Assembly: GCA_022703115.1 (NCBI GenBank)
Contig: JAKLEK010000011.1
Location: 1 to 15,260 of the forward strand
Direction of reading: 5' to 3'
DNA length: 15,260 nt
DNA from: Elusimicrobiota bacterium
GTDB lineage: Bacteria; Elusimicrobiota; Elusimicrobia; Elusimicrobiales; UBA9959
Shown: positions 7,058 through 12,902 of the stretch, piece by piece
Layout: each line of letters opens with the position of its first letter
Position numbering within the stretch: position 1 is the stretch's first letter
The notes under the pieces: model-generated
The model's database searches: none
What the model was told of the DNA's origin: nothing
The model's input: the letters and a program-made list of their open reading frames with translations, nothing else
Program-made: the position numbers and the translations under genes

Positions 7058-8445
7058 CCGGGCACGCGCGGATAGGCGGTAACGTCCCGGATATTGGAGA
7101 TGCCGGTCGCCAGCATCATCATGCGTTCGAAACCCAGACCGAACCCGGAGTGCGGGACTGAACCGAAACGCCGCAGGTCCAGATACCACCAGTAAGCGGC
7201 CGGATCTATCTTCATATCGGCCATCTTGCTCTCCAGCACGTCGAGACGGTTCTCGCGTTCGCTGCCGCCGATCAGCTCCCCGATCCTGGGGACGAGCAGG
7301 TCCATGCCGCGCACGGTCCGCCCGTCGTCGTTCAGCTTCATGTAGAACGCCGCGGAGTTCTTCGGTTTGTTATAGAGTATCACCGGTTTCTTGAAATAGT
7401 TCTCGGTAAGGAACCTCTCGTGCTCCGAGGCCAGGTCCACTCCCCACGACACCTTCGTCTCGAAGCGCGCGTTCTCAGGCTCCAGCAGGGCGACCGCGTC
7501 GGTATAGGCCAGGCGCTCGTACTTGTTGGCGGTGACGTTCTCCAGAGTGGCGAACAGGTCCTTGTCCACGAATCTGGCGAAAAGGTCCAGATCGGAGGCG
7601 CAGTCGCGCAGAAGGTGGCCGGTGATATTCTTCACGAAATCTTCGGCCAGGGCCATATCCTCGTCCAGCTCGCAGAAGGCCATTTCAGGCTCTATCATCC
7701 AGAACTCGGCGCAATGGCGATAGGTGTTAGAATTTTCGGCGCGGAACGTCGGGCCGAACGTGTAGATCCTGCCCAGCGCCAGGGCCAGGGTCTCGCCTTC
7801 CAGCTGTCCGGAGACCGTCAGGAACGTCCTTTTGCCGAAGAGGTCCCTGGAAAAATCTATACCGCCCTTATCGTTCCTTGGCAGAGCGGCCAGGTCGCCC
7901 AGGTCCAGGCTGGTAACGCCGAACATCTGCCCCGCGCCTTCGCAGTCCGACGCCGTCAAAATGGGGGTATGCACGTAGAAGAAACCGTTGTCGCGGAAGT
8001 ACTTGTGCACTGCGAAAGCCAGCTCGGAACGTATGCGCAGCATCGCCGCGTATTTATTGGTCCGCGGCCGGAGGTGGGCGACCGTGCGCAGGAACTCGTC
8101 CGAGGTCTTCTTCTTCTGTATCGGGTACTTTTCCGGGTCGCAATCGCCGTAGATCTCGGCCCGCTTAGCGCGCAGCTCCACCTTCTGCTTGGCCCCTGCC
8201 GGCGCCTCCAGAAGGTCGCCATGCACAGACACAGCCGCCCCGGTCTGCATTCGCGGGAGCACGGCCGTAAAATCCCCGGCCGAAGGCTCGAACACTATCT
8301 GGAGATTCTCGCGGGTGGAACCGTCGTTTATTTCCGCGAACGAGAAGGACTTGGAATCGCGCCGGGTCCTTACCCACCCCTTAACGGTAATATCCTTGCG
8401 TACCGCCGGAGCGCCGAGCAGTTCTTTAACCGTCATGAGGTTCAT
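7042..8445 (-). CDS. asnS: Asparaginyl-tRNA synthetase
   Basis: Cytoplasmic class II enzyme that charges tRNA-Asn with asparagine. At 467 residues it matches the length of the E. coli enzyme and aligns to it throughout. It has an OB fold with VKGWVRTRRDSKSFSF (21-36), REVAHLRPRTN-like TVAHLRPRTN (121-130), the LTASDCEGAGQMF loop (163-175), LTVSGQLEGE (209-218), motif 2 TFGPTFRAENSNT (229-241) and HCAEFWMIEPEMAF. Motif 3 is GFGLGFERM followed by NIRDV, near the C terminus. The ATG overlaps the upstream gene's TGA by four bases (ATGA), suggesting translational coupling; a second Met three codons later is possible. Its presence means the cell can make Asn-tRNA directly. The stop lies inside the 3' end of the convergent MFS gene. 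Confidence 0.98.
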   Translation of the reverse strand: MNLMTVKELLGAPAVRKDITVKGWVRTRRDSKSFSFAEINDGSTRENLQIVFEPSAGDFTAVLPRMQTGAAVSVHGDLLEAPAGAKQKVELRAKRAEIYGDCDPEKYPIQKKKTSDEFLRTVAHLRPRTNKYAAMLRIRSELAFAVHKYFRDNGFFYVHTPILTASDCEGAGQMFGVTSLDLGDLAALPRNDKGGIDFSRDLFGKRTFLTVSGQLEGETLALALGRIYTFGPTFRAENSNTYRHCAEFWMIEPEMAFCELDEDMALAEDFVKNITGHLLRDCASDLDLFARFVDKDLFATLENVTANKYERLAYTDAVALLEPENARFETKVSWGVDLASEHERFLTENYFKKPVILYNKPKNSAAFYMKLNDDGRTVRGMDLLVPRIGELIGGSERENRLDVLESKMADMKIDPAAYWWYLDLRRFGSVPHSGFGLGFERMMMLATGISNIRDVTAYPRVPGYAEF

Positions 8446-8978
8446 TCCGATTTCTTCTTGGAGGGGGGGGCGGGAGGGACCTTTCCGACGGCGACCAGCT
8501 CCATCTCGCAGACCTTGTCTCCGCCGTCGTATTCCTCGAAAACGTAGCCGACGCCGGGTGCGTAGTAGCGGACCGAGCGGCCGGAGCGGCCTCCGTCCAG
8601 CTTGGTGACTATCTTCATGCAGTTCTTGAACTTCCCGGCCTTCACCGAGACCTTATCGGTCAGGGAGACTATCTCGCTGGAATCGGGGGACTCTTCCCAT
8701 TGGGCGCCTTTTCTGGGGGGAAGCGGGAATTCCTTCCGGCCGCCGACGACGATGCCGTCGGCGGCGGTCAGCCATTTGGGGTCCCTGGTAACGCTGTAAT
8801 TGTCGGTGTGGGTGTCGCGAAGTTCGAAGGTCATGCGGACCTGGGCCACGGTTTTGCCCGGCTTTTTCGCCACGGAAAGGAAGTCCACGAACACCTTCGC
8901 CGCCCCGTCGAATTCGGAGCTCTTGTACCTGTATTCGAGCCTCACGTCCTTCTTGAGTGGGAAATATTCCGCTGCCAT
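8442..8978 (-). CDS. Small beta-rich protein of unknown function
   Basis: A 178-residue protein that I cannot assign to a named family. It starts MAAEYFPLKKDVRLEYRYKS, resembling the 'yyPLkvGn.WeY' opening of small predicted lipid-binding or surface beta-barrel-like proteins. It ends its core with VSVKAGKFKNCMKIVTK and RYYAPGVGYVFEEYD, also seen in such proteins ('V..G.f.nc..i....yYApGvG'). Alternating hydrophobic residues suggest mostly beta strands, and the last 15 residues are Pro/Lys-rich (PPAPPSKKKSE). There is no signal peptide or lipobox, so it may act in the cytoplasm, or the export signal may be absent from this copy. An AGAGAGA-like purine stretch precedes the ATG. It overlaps asnS by ATGA and lies 47 bases after tRNA-Ala. 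The coding call is firm; the function is open. Confidence 0.8.
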   Translation of the reverse strand: MAAEYFPLKKDVRLEYRYKSSEFDGAAKVFVDFLSVAKKPGKTVAQVRMTFELRDTHTDNYSVTRDPKWLTAADGIVVGGRKEFPLPPRKGAQWEESPDSSEIVSLTDKVSVKAGKFKNCMKIVTKLDGGRSGRSVRYYAPGVGYVFEEYDGGDKVCEMELVAVGKVPPAPPSKKKSE

Positions 8979-9025
8979 ATTATCTCTCTGAACCGTCCGG
9001 GAACACCGATATCGCCTTTAGAATC

Positions 9026-9101
<76 letters not shown>

Positions 9102-9126
9102 GTATCCATCCGCCGACCAGCGGCCG

Positions 9127-10092
9127 TCAATCCTTCTCCCTGGCCGCCTGCTCCACGCGATGCTTGGCCTTCTTATGTTCGCTGAAGCTGACGTTGAAAA
9201 TATGCCTGCCTTTCCTGTCCGCGACGAAGTAAAGCGCGTCTATCTTCGCCGGATTGAGAACGGCGCTGACCGAATCCGCGCCCGGATTGCAGATCGGCCC
9301 CGGAGGAAGGCCTCCCACCTCGTAGGTGTTATAAGCCGACCTGACTTCCAGGTCCCTGTACGTCAGGCGCTTTTTCCAGTAAGTGCGCTCCTTTTCGTTG
9401 TAACCGAGAGCGTACTGTACCGTCGGATCGGCCTCAAGAGGCATCCGCTTATAATACCTGTTGAGGTAGACCGCCGCTATCAACGGACGTTCGTTGGCGA
9501 TGGCGGCCTCCCGCTCGACAATAGAGGCGAGAACAAGGACCTTGCCTTCGTCCAACCCGGCCGGAAAACCTTTAGAGAACATCGGCCGCACTTGACGGTC
9601 GAACTCCGATTTTAGCAAATTTATGACCTCCCGCGCGGGAGTATTTTTCTTGAAGAAATAAGTGGAGGGGAAAAGGTAGCCTTCGAGACGTTCTTTCCTG
9701 ACAAGTTCTTCGAACCGCGCCTTATCCGTGACCCCGTTGGCGGCCAAACGCTCGGCGATCTGCTCCATGCGCCAGCCTTCGGGGATGACCACTCTGGCGT
9801 TGTTGATATAAGTGCTGTGCAGCAGGCGCCAGAGGACCTCTTCCGCTGACATATAACGGCGGAAAGTGTATTCCCCCGGCATTATTTTCCTGGCTGTACC
9901 GGTCGCCCTGACTATGGCCCTGAACCAGACGGAACTTATCACGACCCTGTTCTTCTTCAGCAGGAGCGCTACCTGGCCGGCGGACGAGCCTTCCGGGATG
10001 ACGACCTTCACGCTACCGCCCGGCCAGAAAAAATAAGCTCCAGCCAGTACAGCCAGCAGGACCAGGCTCGCAGAAATATTCCTGAGTTTCAT
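9127..10092 (-). CDS. mltG: Endolytic murein transglycosylase MltG (YceG family)
   Basis: Membrane-anchored lytic transglycosylase that cuts nascent glycan strands in the periplasm and so sets strand length. The 321-residue protein begins with a short cytoplasmic KLRN and one membrane helix (about 7-23). A LysM-like region follows (VKVVIPEGSSAGQVALLL, 28-45; a second VVIPEGWRMEQIAERL at 101-116), then the catalytic domain with EGYLFPSTYFF (137-147), LASIVEREA (188-196; E193 corresponds to the catalytic Glu of E. coli MltG) and LEADPTVQYALG (219-230). YNTYEVGGLPPGPICNPG (254-271) and a C-terminal YFVADRKGRHIFNVSFSEH complete it. The start overlaps the thpR stop (ATGA) and has no ribosome binding site of its own, so translation is probably coupled. 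tRNA-Ala follows closely. Length and motifs are normal. Confidence 0.96.
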   Translation of the reverse strand: MKLRNISASLVLLAVLAGAYFFWPGGSVKVVIPEGSSAGQVALLLKKNRVVISSVWFRAIVRATGTARKIMPGEYTFRRYMSAEEVLWRLLHSTYINNARVVIPEGWRMEQIAERLAANGVTDKARFEELVRKERLEGYLFPSTYFFKKNTPAREVINLLKSEFDRQVRPMFSKGFPAGLDEGKVLVLASIVEREAAIANERPLIAAVYLNRYYKRMPLEADPTVQYALGYNEKERTYWKKRLTYRDLEVRSAYNTYEVGGLPPGPICNPGADSVSAVLNPAKIDALYFVADRKGRHIFNVSFSEHKKAKHRVEQAAREKD

Positions 10093-10649
10093 GCCAATAC
10101 GCTCGAATACAGGACCCTATGCGTAGCGCCGGCCGCGGAGAGCCTGCTTTCCATAAGTTCCAGGGAGAAAAAGGACTCTTTCGTCCCGGCGAACTCCGCC
10201 GCCGCCCCGGAAAGGGCGGTCAGCGCTCCCGCCGGCGGGCCGGCCTTCACCCTGGCCAGGGTAAGATGCGGCACGAACTCTCCGTCCGGCCGGAACCCGT
10301 CCTTCTCCAGGCCCTCTCTGAGCCGCCGGGTCAGCTCCGAAAGCTTATCGGCTCCCGCGCCGAATCCCAGCCAGAGGACCCTGGGTCTGTCCAGGGAGGG
10401 AAAACCGCCAAGGCCTCCCAGTTCGACGTTCACGCGTCCCCAGCCTCCGGCGGCCTCCGCCATCCGCGTCCGTACCGCCGGGATCGCGCCGGCTTCCGTT
10501 ACCTCTCCCAAGAAAACCCAGGTCAGATGCATATCCCGGGCGGGGACCCATTTCACGGAATCCCCGAACGACGGCCTCAGCGGCTCCAGGAACCTCTCTA
10601 TTCCGGCAAGGACCCCTTCCGATACCCTGGAAGCGATGAACAAGCGCAT
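10089..10649 (-). CDS. thpR: RNA 2',3'-cyclic phosphodiesterase (2'-5' RNA ligase family)
   Basis: A 186-residue member of the 2H phosphoesterase superfamily, which opens 2',3'-cyclic phosphates on RNA ends and may join tRNA halves through a 2'-5' bond. Both catalytic HxTx motifs are present: H41-L-T43 in MHLTWVFLG and H128-L-T130 in VPHLTLARV. RLFIASRVSEGVLAGI at the N terminus and PRVLWLGF in the middle fit the ThpR/LigT pattern. The coding region starts nine bases after the FecR-domain gene's stop and overlaps mltG by four bases. No strong ribosome binding site precedes it. The in vivo substrate of bacterial ThpR remains unsettled in general. Confidence 0.93.
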   Translation of the reverse strand: MRLFIASRVSEGVLAGIERFLEPLRPSFGDSVKWVPARDMHLTWVFLGEVTEAGAIPAVRTRMAEAAGGWGRVNVELGGLGGFPSLDRPRVLWLGFGAGADKLSELTRRLREGLEKDGFRPDGEFVPHLTLARVKAGPPAGALTALSGAAAEFAGTKESFFSLELMESRLSAAGATHRVLYSSVLA

Positions 10650-10658
10650 ATACGCCGC

Positions 10659-11606
10659 CTATATCGGAGGCACCGCCCGCCCGAGTCGTCCGACCGCCGG
10701 GGATCTCGGCTTCTTTTCCGCGCTCGCCGGGGATGCGCCGGTCTTTTTCTCCGGGGCCGGAGAAGGGCCTTCCTTCTCCGTCGTCTTCCGGCCCTCGGAA
10801 CGCTTAGAGCGCCGGGCCCTGACGGCCGCCGGCGCCTTCCCCGCGGGACCGGCCGCCGCACCTGCGGAGGCTTCCCGCCTCTTCTTCGCGCCGCGGAGCG
10901 ACGCGAGGACAGGGCGCATCGCGGCTATGCGGGCCTTGTAGCGCCGCATACGGAACAGAGGAGCGGACCTGAACCGTTTCTGGCCGGAGACGAAGGAAAG
11001 TTCCATGTTCTTCTCCAGCTCGTATTCGCCCAGGACCGCCCCCTTGACGTCCTGGACCTTCACCGCCGCCCGGCCCTCGTCGTATACGGCGAAACCGGCG
11101 TTCTTCACCAGTCTGGAATACTCCGCCGCGAATTCTCCTCCCGAGGCGATACAGATCCCCGCGGGGGTACGGAGCTGCACGTTCAAAGCCCCGCCGGAGG
11201 ATTCGCGGAACTTGGCGGATATCCCTCCGTACAGAAGAGTGAACGTCGGGTCCTTCCTGGAAAGGGAATCGGCCGATATCTCGGTGCTTCTCTCCAGATA
11301 CATGACGGCCCCGTCGTCAAGATACAGTTCGGCGGTCCCGTCGGCGGTCCTTACCGAATCCGCAGCCCCCAGTTCCGTCTCCCCGTCCATCTTTTCCCAA
11401 TCCCCGCCCCTGCGGCGGAGCCGCACATCCCCGGATATCCTTTTAACCCTGGCCTCCCAGGCGCCGGCGGCGGCGGCCGGCTTTTGGGCGCCCATGAACA
11501 TGCCGTACGCGTCGACCGGCAGGCCGGGCATCTGGGCGCCAAGGGCCGCGGGCCAGTGAAGCATCCGCAGCAGGCATATACCGGCGGCCGTCAGCGTTTT
11601 TCGCAT
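10659..11606 (-). CDS. Exported FecR-domain protein with a basic, low-complexity tail
   Basis: A 315-residue protein in three parts. Residues 1-24 form a signal peptide (MRKT, hydrophobic core, AALGA before Q25). Residues about 50-195 form a FecR-type beta domain: ISGDVRLRRRGGDWEKM, GAADSVRTADGTAELYLDDGAVMYLE, ISAKF and VQLRTPAGICIASGGEFAAEY correspond to the 'G.v.v.r...w......l..gD.vrT...s.a.l.f.dgs...l' and 'tP.a.a...G..f.v' pattern. Residues about 215-315 are rich in Lys, Arg, Ala and Pro with no predicted fold. No sigma factor (FecI-like) or TonB receptor gene is nearby, so iron-type signalling is unlikely; such orphan FecR domains are often surface or envelope proteins. The ATG lies four bases after the tyrS stop with only a weak AAAAGA upstream, implying read-through translation from tyrS. 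Confidence 0.85.
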   Translation of the reverse strand: MRKTLTAAGICLLRMLHWPAALGAQMPGLPVDAYGMFMGAQKPAAAAGAWEARVKRISGDVRLRRRGGDWEKMDGETELGAADSVRTADGTAELYLDDGAVMYLERSTEISADSLSRKDPTFTLLYGGISAKFRESSGGALNVQLRTPAGICIASGGEFAAEYSRLVKNAGFAVYDEGRAAVKVQDVKGAVLGEYELEKNMELSFVSGQKRFRSAPLFRMRRYKARIAAMRPVLASLRGAKKRREASAGAAAGPAGKAPAAVRARRSKRSEGRKTTEKEGPSPAPEKKTGASPASAEKKPRSPAVGRLGRAVPPI

Positions 11607-11610
11607 TCTT

Positions 11611-12786
11611 TTATCGGACCGTGAGTTTCCTGAACTGGCGACGGCCCACCTGCAGCACGCAGTCCCTGGGCTGGAACGTAGCGTCTTCCATGACTTTCTC
11701 GCCGTCGATCCGCACCGCGCCCTGGGTCAGCTGGCGGCGGGCCTCGTTCATTCCTTTACAGAGACCGGAGGCGACCAGGATCTGACTCAGCCTGCCGGCG
11801 CTCTCCACCCTGAAGGTCTCCATCTCGGCAGGCATTTCCTTCCTGGAAAAGACCTGTTCGAAATCGGCGCGCGCCTGTACGGCCTTTTCCTCCCCGTGGT
11901 ATTTTCCGACCAGGAGAGAGGCCAGGCGTTTCTTGGCCTCCATCGGGTGTTCCCGCCTGACCGCCTCAAGGTCTTCGGCGGTCAGCAGCTCGTAGTACGC
12001 GTACATCAATTCGTCCGGGACCGACATGATCTTGCCGAACATGTCCTGCGGCTCGTCGTTGAGGGCGACGTAGTTCCCGTAGGACTTGGACATTTTCTTC
12101 ACGCCGTCGGTGCCGAGAAGCAGCGGCACCGTCATGACCACCTGCGGTTCCATTGAATGGATCTTCTGCATGTCCCTCCCAACAAGGAGGTTGAAGATCT
12201 GGTCCTGGCCGCCGAGTTCCACGTCGGCCTTAACCGCGACGGAATCGTAACCCTGAAAGACGGGATACAGCAGCTCCAGCAGGCTGACCGGAACGCCGGC
12301 GGCAAGGCGGGTCTTGAAGTCCTCGCGCTCCAGAAGGCGCGAGACCGTTATGTGCTTGGCGGCGGAGATGAACTCCGAAACGCTCCCGTTCCGGTCGCCG
12401 GTGAAAGGCTTCAGCCATTCGCTGTTGAAACGTATCTCGGTCCTCTTCCTGTCGAGGACCCTGAAGGCCTGCTGGGTATAGGTCTCCGCGTTCTTCATCA
12501 CTGTATCGTGGTCCAGTACGGGGCGGGTGGAATCGCGGCCCGATGGGTCCCCGACCTGGGCCGTAAAATCGCCTATTATGAGGACGGCGGTGTGACCCAG
12601 GTCCTGAAACTGCCTCAGTTTGCCCAGCACGACGCTGTGGCCCAGATGCAGGTCCCGGCTGGTAGGGTCCACTCCCAGCTTGACGCGGAGGGTCCTTCCG
12701 GCCGAAAGCTTACCGCCCAGCTCTTCCCTGCTGACTATGTTGACCGTCCCTCTGGCAAGGTCCTCTATCGCGCGTTCTTTGTTCAT
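11611..12786 (-). CDS. tyrS: Tyrosyl-tRNA synthetase (TyrZ-like subtype)
   Basis: Class I enzyme that charges tRNA-Tyr; it acts as a cytoplasmic dimer. The 391 residues contain the HIGH motif as HLGH (47-50), LGKLRQFQDLGH (54-65), IGDFTAQVGDPSGRDSTRPVL (71-91), YPVFQGYDSVAVKADVELGGQDQ (174-196) for tyrosine binding, and KMSKS (231-235). A C-terminal S4 RNA-binding domain spans about 325-391 (LSQILVASGLCKGMNEARRQLTQGAVRIDG). The DFTAxxGDPSGRxxTRP stretch fits the TyrZ subtype better than the E. coli-like TyrS subtype. AAGGA seven bases upstream supports the start. A terminator-like hairpin ends about 25 bases before the ATG, so expression may depend on a promoter or read-through at that point. 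It heads the tightly spaced minus-strand block that ends with asnS. Confidence 0.97.
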   Translation of the reverse strand: MNKERAIEDLARGTVNIVSREELGGKLSAGRTLRVKLGVDPTSRDLHLGHSVVLGKLRQFQDLGHTAVLIIGDFTAQVGDPSGRDSTRPVLDHDTVMKNAETYTQQAFRVLDRKRTEIRFNSEWLKPFTGDRNGSVSEFISAAKHITVSRLLEREDFKTRLAAGVPVSLLELLYPVFQGYDSVAVKADVELGGQDQIFNLLVGRDMQKIHSMEPQVVMTVPLLLGTDGVKKMSKSYGNYVALNDEPQDMFGKIMSVPDELMYAYYELLTAEDLEAVRREHPMEAKKRLASLLVGKYHGEEKAVQARADFEQVFSRKEMPAEMETFRVESAGRLSQILVASGLCKGMNEARRQLTQGAVRIDGEKVMEDATFQPRDCVLQVGRRQFRKLTVR

Positions 12787-12793
12787 CGCTCCG

Positions 12794-12798
12794 TCCTT
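12794..12798 (-). promoter_or_regulatory. Ribosome binding site of tyrS
   Basis: AAGGA on the minus strand, seven bases before the tyrS ATG, with a second purine stretch GGAG two bases before the start. It supports ATG 12786. Confidence 0.5.
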
Positions 12799-12811
12799 AT
12801 CCTGTCCCGGG

Positions 12812-12838
12812 AAAAAACCGGTCCGTTACACCGGTCTT
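12812..12838 (-). terminator. U-tailed hairpin between priA and tyrS (intrinsic terminator or attenuator)
   Basis: Read on the minus strand, ACCGGT (12835-12830) pairs with ACCGGT (12822-12817) around a seven-base loop, and the stem extends outward by a G-U pair (12836 with 12816) and two A-U pairs. The 3' arm runs straight into a T stretch (12817-12812). The G-U pair forms only in minus-strand RNA, which favours that direction. It would end the UDG-priA transcript 65 bases after the priA stop, yet it also lies in the leader of tyrS. Confidence 0.6.
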
Positions 12839-12867
12839 ATTTTATTATTTTATAGGGGGGAGTAACA
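12839..12867 (-). promoter_or_regulatory. AT-rich promoter-like stretch upstream of tyrS
   Basis: The minus strand from 12854 to 12837 consists only of A and T and holds overlapping -10-like hexamers (TATAAA 12854-12849, TAAAAT 12852-12847 and 12844-12839). It is the longest AT-only run I noticed in the window. TGTTAC (12867-12862) lies 17 bases before the last hexamer but matches the -35 consensus poorly. This is a candidate tyrS promoter by composition only. Confidence 0.35.
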
Positions 12868-12880
12868 GGCCCGGCGGGCC
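12868..12880. other. Short GC hairpin downstream of priA
   Basis: GGCCC-GGC-GGGCC forms a five-pair stem with a three-base loop, 22 bases after the priA stop. No T run follows. It may aid transcript release or stabilise the 3' end, or be chance in GC-rich DNA. Confidence 0.25.
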
Positions 12881-12902
12881 GGGAATGCGGAGCGGCGGCG
12901 CT

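Noticed and set aside
7420..8547. 375-codon plus-strand frame opposite asnS
   Set aside because: asnS is certain from end to end, and the antisense protein has no family pattern.
10119..11624. 501-codon open frame on the plus strand across thpR and the FecR-domain gene
   Set aside because: Both minus-strand genes have clear domains and coupling; the plus frame is Arg/Gly/Pro-rich without domains, typical of a shadow frame.
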